The notes beneath the pieces were generated by a model. The model saw only the letters and a program-made list of their open reading frames with translations, was not told the origin of the DNA and did not search any database. 21,283 bases of DNA from Candidatus Hydrogenedentota bacterium (GTDB lineage: Bacteria; Hydrogenedentota; Hydrogenedentia; Hydrogenedentales; CAITNO01): the NCBI GenBank assembly GCA_903822375.1, contig CAIJOU010000245.1:1-21283 (forward strand). Reading direction: 5' to 3'. A program made the translations under genes and the position numbers. Of this stretch, positions 6,970 through 13,832 are shown piece by piece. Positions within the stretch are counted from its first letter, which is position 1; each line of letters starts with the position of its first letter.

Positions 6970-7827
6970 ATGTCGAAACCGATGGGTTTTCGCGTAATCT
7001 GCGCTGCCGCGTTGCTGCTTCTCCCGGTGCTTTCTGGATGTTCCAAGCCGCCGCTGCCGGGACCGCCCAATCCCGTTGCCAAACCGGGTTGGGACTTGGT
7101 GTTTGACGACGAGTTTGACGGTCCAAGCCTGAACAGCTCCCTCTGGATGACAGGGTTTCCCTGGGGACGCTGCGACACCATCGCTTTCAACACGGACGGC
7201 GCCAACATGTCCTTTGCCGACGGCGCGGTGCGGCTCACCGCAAAGCGGGAGCCGGTCAACGGCTTCTGTTTCGACTGGGACGAAGCAGGCAATTTCACGC
7301 CGTTCTACAAAGATTTCGACTATAGCACGGGCATGCTGTATTCGGCGCAGCCATTCAAATACGGTTACTACGAATGTCGTTTCCGTGCGCCCAAAGGCCA
7401 AGGATTCAACGCGGCCTTCTGGCTGTACGGGGAGAAGGCGGAGGAGGTGGATATTTTCGAAATCGTGGCGGAGGACCAGGGTGCGGCGCAGATGACGCTG
7501 CACTGGAAAGAAAATGACCCGCTGATCAGTTCTTCCCAATGGATACGGCACGTCATGCCGTCGGGCCCGTCTTTCGACGCCGGTTTCCACACCTTTGCCA
7601 TGGAATGGACGCCCGAGAAGGTGGTGTGGTACCTGGACAACTGGGAAGTTCCGCAGCCGTTGTTCACGCGGTTTATCCATGGGCGGCACATTCCGGACGT
7701 GGACATGCATGTGATCCTGACGCTGGGCGTGGGCGGCATGGGCGGCGTTCCGGACGCAACGACGCCGTTCCCGGCGGATTTCATTGTGGATTACGTGCGT
7801 GTCTATCAGCGGCAGGTTTCTGAGTAG
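6970..7827 (+). CDS. Glycoside hydrolase family 16 lipoprotein (beta-glucanase/laminarinase-like)
   Basis: The 285-residue protein has a lipoprotein signal with lipobox LSGC (residues 21-24), so it is expected to be lipid-anchored via Cys24. The mature part is a GH16 domain: FDDEFDG near 45-51, YGYYECRFRAPKG (131-142), and the catalytic motif EVDIFE with nucleophile Glu159, Asp161 and acid/base Glu164. These are followed by FHTFAMEWTPEKVVWYLD and a YVRVYQR end strand. GH16 enzymes cleave beta-1,3/1,4-glucans, agar, carrageenan or related galactans with retention. The type of polymer cannot be assigned without phylogeny. ATG 6970 is preceded by GGGAG, and a large hairpin lies just upstream. 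The gene closes the plus-strand run and is convergent with the membrane protein at 8064. Confidence 0.9.
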   Translation: MSKPMGFRVICAAALLLLPVLSGCSKPPLPGPPNPVAKPGWDLVFDDEFDGPSLNSSLWMTGFPWGRCDTIAFNTDGANMSFADGAVRLTAKREPVNGFCFDWDEAGNFTPFYKDFDYSTGMLYSAQPFKYGYYECRFRAPKGQGFNAAFWLYGEKAEEVDIFEIVAEDQGAAQMTLHWKENDPLISSSQWIRHVMPSGPSFDAGFHTFAMEWTPEKVVWYLDNWEVPQPLFTRFIHGRHIPDVDMHVILTLGVGGMGGVPDATTPFPADFIVDYVRVYQRQVSE

Positions 7828-7919
7828 ACGCGGCATCTTGCGGGAGAGTTGCGGTCGGGAAAGCGGCATGCTCGGGAAACCATGCGACAACCGGGGTGCG
7901 TGTGCTCCTCCAAGGCGAA

Positions 7920-8018
7920 GGAGCGAAGGGACTTACAGGACCCAAAGGACTCTCTTAACGCTCGCTCCAACGGAGAAGATCGAAATGGTCCTTTCCGTCC
8001 CTTATGTCCTTTTCGTCC
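7920..8018. repeat. Inverted pair of 9-base phased repeat arrays (GGAC core) between convergent genes
   Basis: GGAC begins at 7929, 7938 and 7947, with a variant GGAG at 7920, all exactly 9 bases apart. GTCC, its complement, begins at 7988, 7997, 8006 and 8015, again with period 9. The arms point at each other across about 32 bases and can pair in register: 7944-7950 with 7988-7994 perfectly, then GGAC with GTCC at each following 9-base step. The element sits between the GH16 stop (7827) and the stop of the convergent membrane protein gene (8064). Its design matches the element at 1115-1200 although the core differs. No other feature is seen in the 236-base gap 7828-8063. Confidence 0.8.
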
Positions 8019-8063
8019 TTCCTCCTGGCACCAACCCTCGGAACACCAACTGCTTTATTGGAT

Positions 8064-9395
8064 TCAGGCGAGGTCGTTGTTCTTTCTGACCTGGTAATGG
8101 TACACAATGGTGCTGGATATGACGAACAGGATGAGGTAGTACAGGCAGAATGCGTTTTCCGTCCAGTCGGAATGCGGACCGGTCACCAACTGGGCGATGA
8201 TGTTCTGGATGATGAGCACGCCCCAGACCAGCCAGGCGGCTTCGGGGATCGGGTCTTTGTCAAAGTCGCGGGGCAGGGGCCGGATGACAATGCGGACTGC
8301 CAGGACCGCGAGGCTCAAGAGTACCAGGGGGAAGATGGCGAGGGTCAGGAAGCGGCTCCAGTATTCCTCGTTGCCAAGGTAGATGTTCGCCCAGCCTTTC
8401 AGCCCGTTCTTGATGGAGAATCCCATGGCGGTAATGAGTCCGAAATAGACGCCGAAGCGCTGGAGATTCGGGGAGGGAAGGCGGTAGGACGGACCGGAGG
8501 TGCCGGTGTCGGGGCGGTTGACGAGGTAATAGGCGACGCCGTAGGCGATGCCGATGCTGATACCACCGGAGGACTCCCAGCAGCGCCAGAAGTTGAAGTG
8601 TATGCCCGGAAACACCGTATGCGCCCAGTTCCAGTTCTGGCACAGGGCCCATCCGGCGCCGTTGATGACGCCTACGGTGGTGATGAGCGTTACATTCTTC
8701 CAGTCGCGGCGGATGACTTCGGCCAGCAGGAAGCCCAGATACAAACCAAGGTGGCCCATGGCCAGGCGGTTGTCACCGATGAGTCGTCTGAGATTGGGGT
8801 TGGCGATCAGGTCGTTGTACTGCGATTTCAGGCTCTTGTAAAGCGGCAGAAAGACTTCCGGGTGGGCCTTGAAGAGGTGGTTGGCGAGCAGGACTCCGCA
8901 GACGCCGAAAGCAATGCGCAGCACCCAGTCCTCGACAATGCGGGAGGGCTTTGCCTCGTCTTCCCGGCGCGCGCCGCACCACGCAAGCATGCATGCGCCA
9001 AGGCCAGCCCAGGGCACCCCGGCGATGAACAGCCAGAGAAAGCCGTAGGCGCGCGGTATGGGGACGGTTTTGTTGTGCGGCGCGTCCAGCAACAGTTCGC
9101 CCCGGAAGAAACTGGGCCACTGCATCCAGCCGCGGGCGCCGGCCATGCCTATGCCGACGGCCAGCGCCAGGATAATCCAGGCCGAGGCGTAGCGGCGTGA
9201 CTGCTTTGCGCCGCGGTCACGTGCGATGAACCACCAGACTGTGCCCCACGTCACGCCCGAGAATACGCAGCCGTTTACTGCGCCGAAGCCGGAGCAGCCG
9301 CGGACTGCCCAAACCATGCCGCCAACCGTGGCGAAAAGGAGTGTGGGCAGGATGAGGTCGTGGAGTAGATCGGAACTCTTACTGCTGTCGTTCAT
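8064..9395 (-). CDS. Polytopic membrane protein of unknown function, about 12 helices
   Basis: The 443-residue product has about 12 hydrophobic segments spread along its length and almost no large soluble domain. Loops contain conserved-looking Trp, Asn and Gly-rich pieces such as NGCVFSGVTWGTVWWF, VINGAGWALCQNWNWA and WESSGGISIGIAYG. I do not recognise a named family. The number of helices would suit a transporter or an integral membrane enzyme such as an acyltransferase, but neither can be claimed. The ATG at 9395-9393 (minus) has AGGA about 11 bases upstream. The gene lies 137 bases downstream of the sialate O-acetylesterase-like gene on the same strand and may be cotranscribed with it, which would hint at a role in sugar or sialic-acid-like substrate handling (weak inference). 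Confidence 0.75.
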   Translation of the reverse strand: MNDSSKSSDLLHDLILPTLLFATVGGMVWAVRGCSGFGAVNGCVFSGVTWGTVWWFIARDRGAKQSRRYASAWIILALAVGIGMAGARGWMQWPSFFRGELLLDAPHNKTVPIPRAYGFLWLFIAGVPWAGLGACMLAWCGARREDEAKPSRIVEDWVLRIAFGVCGVLLANHLFKAHPEVFLPLYKSLKSQYNDLIANPNLRRLIGDNRLAMGHLGLYLGFLLAEVIRRDWKNVTLITTVGVINGAGWALCQNWNWAHTVFPGIHFNFWRCWESSGGISIGIAYGVAYYLVNRPDTGTSGPSYRLPSPNLQRFGVYFGLITAMGFSIKNGLKGWANIYLGNEEYWSRFLTLAIFPLVLLSLAVLAVRIVIRPLPRDFDKDPIPEAAWLVWGVLIIQNIIAQLVTGPHSDWTENAFCLYYLILFVISSTIVYHYQVRKNNDLA

Positions 9396-9400
9396 GCTGT

Positions 9401-9427
9401 AGGGTCCTGAGGGTGACTGGGGTGATT
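9401..9427. repeat. Solo 9-base phased array (GGGT core), three units
   Basis: GGGT begins at 9402, 9411 and 9420, exactly 9 bases apart. The array lies just upstream of the start (9395, minus) of the membrane protein gene and therefore in its leader. The period equals that of the two inverted arrays in this window, but no opposed arm is found nearby. With only three short units, chance cannot be excluded. Confidence 0.4.
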
Positions 9428-9512
9428 TGTATCGTCAAAATGCCTTGCCTGGAAACAATACTGCATGGCAACCGTGTCTCGCGGCGTTGGGACATGGCCC
9501 GGCGGGCACTCA

Positions 9513-9531
9513 AGCACGGGTTTCTCGTGCT
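9513..9531 (-). terminator. Possible hairpin after the sialate O-acetylesterase-like gene
   Basis: AGCACG at 9513-9518 and CGTGCT at 9526-9531 form a perfect 6-bp stem with a 7-base loop. It begins immediately past the stop codon (9535-9533, minus). No U-run follows on the minus strand, so intrinsic termination is doubtful; it could instead protect the 3' end or cause partial attenuation before the downstream membrane protein gene. Confidence 0.3.
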
Positions 9532-9532
9532 G

Positions 9533-10993
9533 CTATTCCTTGATGGGGATGGGGCCCATAACCGGGGCGGCCATGTTGGCCTGGTCCACGAGATTACAAT
9601 AGGGGTTCAGGCCCCGGCCGTACCAGAGCTGTGGATTGTTGGGAAGATTGTCGAACCACACTATCGCGACAGTCGGGTCTTTCGGGTCAAGTTCCTGGTT
9701 GAAGATGCACGGCGCGTCAGAACCTTCCGGGCCTTCGCTGATGGTGAATCCGGAGAGGCGTCCGGCGGCGGCGAGTGCGCCGTTGACGGAATTGTACTTC
9801 ACCCGCACCTGGCCTCCATACGGGGTGTGGGCGACCTCGATTTTTTCGAGGCGCGGTCCGCGCAGGGTCTTCCCGGCGAACAAGTCATGTTCGGCAAGGT
9901 TGGCCAGGCGGTAACCGAGCGTCTTGTGTCCGGGGGTGCCGACATGAATGCCGTCATTGAGCGCCAGGTCCACGGCGGGCGTCATTGCGCCGGGGGCCAG
10001 GTCGGCTTCGAGCGCAAGTTCGTCCGTCTGGATGGCGTTCCACGTCGGGAACGCGTCCGACTTGCCGGTAAAGCGGCCAATTTGCACGTAGTAGAAGGGC
10101 AGGTCGGGAATTCCAGAATCGGCGCGCATGGCCGCCACGAGCTGTTTCATCTTCTCGCGGTAGACCGGCTGGCCGTCTTTGTTCGCGTCCGATTCGCCCT
10201 GATACCAGAGCACGCCGCGCACCTTGCCGCCTGCGGCGAGCACCTGTTTGCACATGGAGCCGTAGAGCGAGTTCCCCCCCTCATCCCGCAGGGCGGGGTT
10301 CCACTGGGCCATGCTGGTACCGCCGTGGGCGGACGCGATCAGTCCAACGGGCCGCCCCGTGCGCTTCACCATTTCCTTGGCGAAGGTGATGCCCAATCCG
10401 GCACCCTTGGCGCCGTCGCGCCAGTCGCTGATCGCCTTCTGGCGCTCTTCGTCCGTCTTGAAATTGGCGTGCACGGAGTCTGGAGATTCCGCGAGCGTGT
10501 GCAGAGGTTCCTGGGCGAGCCGCCATTCGTAGTTCATTGCGAAGGTGTGCACCTGCGGGTGGGGTTCCTCGACGTTGACCCGGTTGCCCACGCCCTGCAT
10601 GTTGGACTGTCCCGCGAGCACCCACACGTCACCGATGAGGACTTCGGGGATGGCGGTCTGTTCGAGGGTCTTGCCCGAGTCATCCATAAGCCGCAGCTCG
10701 ACCCGGTAGGGTCCGCCTGCCGGCACGCCGTCGAAGCTGGCGGTCCATTCACCCCCCGGGGTCTTGCCCAGGTCGATCCAGGGGAACACCTCTTTCTGCA
10801 CGCCCACGAGGCGCAGTTGAACCATGCCGGCGGCGCCGCTGGTGCCGGCGAGCGAAACCGAGCCCCTGCCTTCATTGTTGCACTGAATGACCTGGTAGGG
10901 GACAAGCCCTTTATCCACAGTCATTGCCGTGGCGTTTACAGTTGAGAGGCACAGACACGCGATGACGGTTGTGAACAGGAAGAGGCGACGCAT
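9533..10993 (-). CDS. Exported sialate O-acetylesterase-like SGNH hydrolase
   Basis: The 486-residue protein has a Sec signal peptide (MRRLFLFTTVIACLCLS, with probable cleavage after ATA near residue 23). It is followed by a beta-rich N-terminal part and a SASA/DUF303-type catalytic domain. The nucleophile Ser130 is in VLAGQSNM, the conserved HGGTSMAQW lies at 223-231, YQGESDAN at 264-271, and the catalytic pair Asp347/His350 is in NDGIHVGTPGH. This family removes O-acetyl groups from sialic acids or from plant and algal polysaccharides. Export to the periplasm or outside is expected. The ATG at 10993 is preceded by AGGAG; the open frame further upstream to 11134 has no family similarity and crosses a heptamer repeat. 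It is divergent from the SGNH hydrolase at 11294. Confidence 0.88.
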   Translation of the reverse strand: MRRLFLFTTVIACLCLSTVNATAMTVDKGLVPYQVIQCNNEGRGSVSLAGTSGAAGMVQLRLVGVQKEVFPWIDLGKTPGGEWTASFDGVPAGGPYRVELRLMDDSGKTLEQTAIPEVLIGDVWVLAGQSNMQGVGNRVNVEEPHPQVHTFAMNYEWRLAQEPLHTLAESPDSVHANFKTDEERQKAISDWRDGAKGAGLGITFAKEMVKRTGRPVGLIASAHGGTSMAQWNPALRDEGGNSLYGSMCKQVLAAGGKVRGVLWYQGESDANKDGQPVYREKMKQLVAAMRADSGIPDLPFYYVQIGRFTGKSDAFPTWNAIQTDELALEADLAPGAMTPAVDLALNDGIHVGTPGHKTLGYRLANLAEHDLFAGKTLRGPRLEKIEVAHTPYGGQVRVKYNSVNGALAAAGRLSGFTISEGPEGSDAPCIFNQELDPKDPTVAIVWFDNLPNNPQLWYGRGLNPYCNLVDQANMAAPVMGPIPIKE

Positions 10994-11045
10994 GGCAGGG
11001 GCTCCTTGATTGGGTATGGGATGGTGCAATGTCCGGTAAAGGATA

Positions 11046-11073
11046 CAGAAGCCAGAATCCAGAATCCAGAAAA
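11046..11073. repeat. Heptamer tandem array, CAGAA core, four units
   Basis: CAGAA begins at 11046, 11053, 11060 and 11067, a strict period of 7; the middle units are identical. It lies within the 300-base divergent gap 10994-11293, upstream of the sialate O-acetylesterase-like gene. Its composition differs from the GAATTAT array at 4635 but the period is the same. No clear promoter was found for either flanking gene in this gap. Confidence 0.65.
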
Positions 11074-11171
11074 GCGGGAAAAAGAAGCGCGAAGGCAAAA
11101 GGGAGAATGGGACGGATGCCGGAGGCTGCGCCACACCGTGGAGTACGGACGATTGGGTTGGTGGATATGTC

Positions 11172-11189
11172 CCCGAATATCGGGTATTC
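11172..11189. promoter_or_regulatory. Two overlapping small palindromes, possible operator
   Basis: CCCGA at 11172-11176 pairs with TCGGG at 11180-11184 around ATA. GAATA at 11175-11179 pairs with TATTC at 11185-11189 around TCGGG. The two dyads share bases, so they are mutually exclusive as hairpins but could both contribute to a symmetric protein-binding site. The site is central in the divergent gap between the two esterase genes starting at 10993 (-) and 11294 (+). Confidence 0.3.
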
Positions 11190-11293
11190 TTGTCTTCGGA
11201 CGAGGCGCCGGGGAAGATTGCAGCCTACGATGAAGACGGGAATGCCTGCGCACAAAGAGCGGGCATAATGGAACGTAGAAGGACAAGAACGCC

Positions 11294-12592
11294 ATGTCAT
11301 TGATCGCGGTCTATTTGTGTTCTCTATCGGTGATTTCAGTTGTGGAGGCGGGAACCGTGCAAGTTGCCATTTCCCCGCCTTGGACAATTATCCTTACAGG
11401 GTTGGCGGGGGACGGGGCTAAGACCACGCAGCAGGTGGCTGTGGATGTCCCCGACGTGGTCGCGGTTCGTGACGAACAGCACGGCATCGTTCCCGTATGG
11501 GATCCCAAGGTGGCCGGCATCTTCCGTGGGGCGCTTCTGCAGCAGATGGCCACGGCCGAATGCTCGGCGGCGGGCACACTGGTGTCGGGCACCGTGCGCA
11601 TCAAGTCCGGTACCGGAGCCGCTCCTGTCTTCAAAGAAGGAAAAGATTATGCTTTGGATCCGTTCTGGGGGCGCTTTGGCCGGATGGAAATAAGCTCCAT
11701 TCCCGAAGGGAAGGCGGTCTATGCCGACTACAGCTATGCAAAGCAGCGCTTGGACAGCATTGTGCTGGATGCATCGGGCAAGGCGGCGGTGCGCCGGGGC
11801 ACGCCCGCCATGGGTGTGGTGTTGCCGCCGGAGCTTCAACCGGGGGATAGGCCCGTGGTGAATGTGTGGATTCCCGGTCCAATCGAAGCGCTCAGCGAGG
11901 AGAATCTCTTCCCCGTCACGCCCAACCTGGCTCCGGCGCTGCCGGCATCATCGGATGCCGCAGAGAAACTGTTGCCCAACACACTGCGCAAACTGCGTTC
12001 GGGCGATCCGCTTACTTTGGTGGCATGGGGTGACAGCGTTACCAACATGGGTGTCTATCAGGTCCAATTTGTGGCCAGACTGAAAGAGCGCTTTCCCAAA
12101 GCCAAGATCAACCTGACCACTGCGGCTTGGGGGGGACGGGGCAGCCGTGACTATCTTCAAGCACCGGCGGGCGGTGAGAAAGACTTCGTGCGCGATGTGC
12201 TTGATCCCAAACCGGACCTGGTGGTCATGGAATGGGTAAACGACGCCTATTTGGACGAGGTCGGCGTGCAGTCCCACTACGGCGGCATACTGTCGCGCCT
12301 GCGTGGTGTTGGGGCGGAGGTCATCATTCTCACACCGCACTTGGTCCGTCCGGACTGGATGGACATGAAAACCCTGAAATTCGACGAGGACCCGCGCCCC
12401 TATGTGAAGGGATTGCGCCGTTTCGCGGCGGAGAACAATGTGGCCCTGGCCGACGCCAGCAAACTTTGGTGCCAGGCCTGGCGGCGCGGCCTGCCTTACA
12501 TAGCCTACCTGGAAAACTCCATCAACCATCCGGACGTGCGCGGTCACGCGCTGTTCACGCAGGCGCTGATGGGCCTCTTTCCTGAAAAATGA
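11294..12592 (+). CDS. Exported SGNH/GDSL-type hydrolase with N-terminal beta domain
   Basis: The 432-residue protein starts with a hydrophobic export signal (first about 19 residues, ending SVVEAG). About 210 residues of probable beta-sandwich follow, then an SGNH hydrolase domain. The blocks are visible: nucleophile Ser248 in AWGDSVT, Gly280-281 in AAWGGRGS, Asn316 in EWVNDAY, and His412 in NSINHPDVRGH. The usual Asp three residues before the catalytic His is Ser409 here, so the triad may use another acid or be Ser-His only. Such enzymes deacylate carbohydrates or lipids. The start ATG 11294 has AAGGA upstream. The N-terminal domain was not recognised. The gene is divergent from the sialate O-acetylesterase-like gene and followed after 72 bases by the phosphodiesterase gene, with which it may share a transcript. 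Confidence 0.8.
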   Translation: MSLIAVYLCSLSVISVVEAGTVQVAISPPWTIILTGLAGDGAKTTQQVAVDVPDVVAVRDEQHGIVPVWDPKVAGIFRGALLQQMATAECSAAGTLVSGTVRIKSGTGAAPVFKEGKDYALDPFWGRFGRMEISSIPEGKAVYADYSYAKQRLDSIVLDASGKAAVRRGTPAMGVVLPPELQPGDRPVVNVWIPGPIEALSEENLFPVTPNLAPALPASSDAAEKLLPNTLRKLRSGDPLTLVAWGDSVTNMGVYQVQFVARLKERFPKAKINLTTAAWGGRGSRDYLQAPAGGEKDFVRDVLDPKPDLVVMEWVNDAYLDEVGVQSHYGGILSRLRGVGAEVIILTPHLVRPDWMDMKTLKFDEDPRPYVKGLRRFAAENNVALADASKLWCQAWRRGLPYIAYLENSINHPDVRGHALFTQALMGLFPEK

Positions 12593-12664
12593 CCGCCCCA
12601 ACCCGGGTCCGGCCATCCATGGGAATGCGCCGCAAGACTTCCAAACTGAGGAGAATGTAAGACG

Positions 12665-13687
12665 ATGAGAAACATTGGAGTGTGGCGGGGCGTTTTTGGA
12701 ATCGCGCTTTTCGGAGCATGCGTTTCGCTTTGCGGCCGGGCGGCCGAACAGGCAGGCTTTGAACCAGGCCGGCGGGTGCTTCTCGATGCGCACAATTGTT
12801 ATCCGTACAAGACGCTCTATGCCGACCGGGTGACACGCGCGTTGGCCACCGGGACACCGCTTGGCATCGAGATGGACCTGGCATGGTGCACCCTCCCCGA
12901 CCCGGCGCAGGGCCGGGTGGTCGTGAATCACGGCGCGAAGTGCGGCGGAAACGAGTTTGCTTTTCGCGAATACTTCTTTGACAAAGTGAAGCCCTTGATT
13001 GAGGCGGCACTCAAAGAGGGCAATCACGGCAATTGGCCTTTGGTAACGCTGAATATCAATGATATGCGCGGCGAGGATCCCGCCTTTGCGCCCGCCGTGT
13101 GGAACCTGCTCGGCGAATACGAATCGTGGCTCTGCACGGCGGTCAAAACGGAGAATCCCGCCGAAGTCTCCCCGCTGGATGTCAAGCCTGTTCTCGTGCT
13201 GACCAGCGGCGACGACAAGGCGGTCAAGGCCTTCTACGACAGCGTGCCGGTGGGCGGCAAACTGCGCCTCTTCGGAAGTGCGCGGAGCGTCGCGCCGTCA
13301 AAAGACGAAAAGGCCCAGGAATCCTTAGAGGCACCGGACCTGTCCAAAGTCCTGCCCGAGAAGGCGTCCAACTTCCGGCGCTGGTGGAATCATTCCTGGG
13401 TGGACATCGAGAAGGAGGGGCAGCGGCACGCGGGCGAGTGGACGCCCCAGAAAGCCGCCCGGCTCAAGGCCTTCGTCGATTATGCGCACAAGATGGGGTA
13501 TTGGGTGCGTTTCTACACCCTGAACGGGCACGGCATGACGGAACTGAGGAACGGCTGGAGCCCCGAATACAATTTCGGCTCGCTTGAAGCGGCGAAGATT
13601 CGTTGGAAAGCGGCCAGAGAAGCCGGAGTGGACTTTATCGCCTCGGATCAGTATGAAGCGCTCGCGGCAGCCCTCAAATCGAACTAG
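12665..13687 (+). CDS. Exported PLC-like/glycerophosphodiester phosphodiesterase-like protein
   Basis: The 340-residue product has an N-terminal export signal (first about 26 residues, with a Cys-containing end that is not a canonical lipobox). It continues with the start of a PLC-like phosphodiesterase TIM barrel: DAHNCYPY (His43), GIEMDL (Glu69, Asp71) and VNHGAK (His89). These are the positions used for acid/base and metal binding in the GDPD/PI-PLC fold. Later GYWVRFYTLNGHG and DFIASDQYE match the closing strands of the barrel. It would hydrolyse phosphodiesters such as glycerophosphodiesters or phosphoinositide-like lipids outside the cytoplasm, but the substrate is not certain. The ATG 12665 has GAGGAG upstream at a somewhat long spacing. 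Confidence 0.8.
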   Translation: MRNIGVWRGVFGIALFGACVSLCGRAAEQAGFEPGRRVLLDAHNCYPYKTLYADRVTRALATGTPLGIEMDLAWCTLPDPAQGRVVVNHGAKCGGNEFAFREYFFDKVKPLIEAALKEGNHGNWPLVTLNINDMRGEDPAFAPAVWNLLGEYESWLCTAVKTENPAEVSPLDVKPVLVLTSGDDKAVKAFYDSVPVGGKLRLFGSARSVAPSKDEKAQESLEAPDLSKVLPEKASNFRRWWNHSWVDIEKEGQRHAGEWTPQKAARLKAFVDYAHKMGYWVRFYTLNGHGMTELRNGWSPEYNFGSLEAAKIRWKAAREAGVDFIASDQYEALAAALKSN

Positions 13688-13723
13688 TGTGGGTTGCTGA
13701 TTGGCATGGGGACAGTCCGGTAG

Positions 13724-13753
13724 TTGAATTGTGCGGGCGTGTGCCACTATAAC
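13724..13753 (+). promoter_or_regulatory. Candidate sigma70-type promoter of the M28/histidine-kinase operon
   Basis: TTGAAT at 13724-13729 and TATAAC at 13748-13753 have an 18-base spacer. A transcript start near 13760 would lie after the GTG at 13731, which rules that codon out as start for the M28 gene and favours an ATG at 13800, 13809 or 13833. Confidence 0.5.
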
Positions 13754-13832
13754 TGGACAAGGCGGACGCGCAACATACGGCGCAAAGCGGTCGTCATGGA
13801 TGCAAACCATGTATGGACACAACAACACAGCG

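Noticed and set aside
7866..7885. GCATG/CATGC hairpin as terminator of the GH16 gene
   Set aside because: Only five base pairs with a 10-base loop and no U-run; the phased arrays downstream are a stronger candidate.
6715..7890. 391-codon open frame on the minus strand
   Set aside because: Antisense to the GH16 gene and the end of the pseudopilin gene; no recognisable domain.
9413..10945. 510-codon open frame on the plus strand
   Set aside because: It is antisense to the well supported sialate O-acetylesterase-like gene; its translation is rich in Arg, Gly and His and shows no family motifs, as expected for shadow frames in GC-rich DNA.
13731..13832. GTG at 13731 as start of the M28 gene
   Set aside because: It lies between the candidate -35 (13724) and -10 (13748) boxes, upstream of the likely transcript start, and the extra residues have no membrane or family character.
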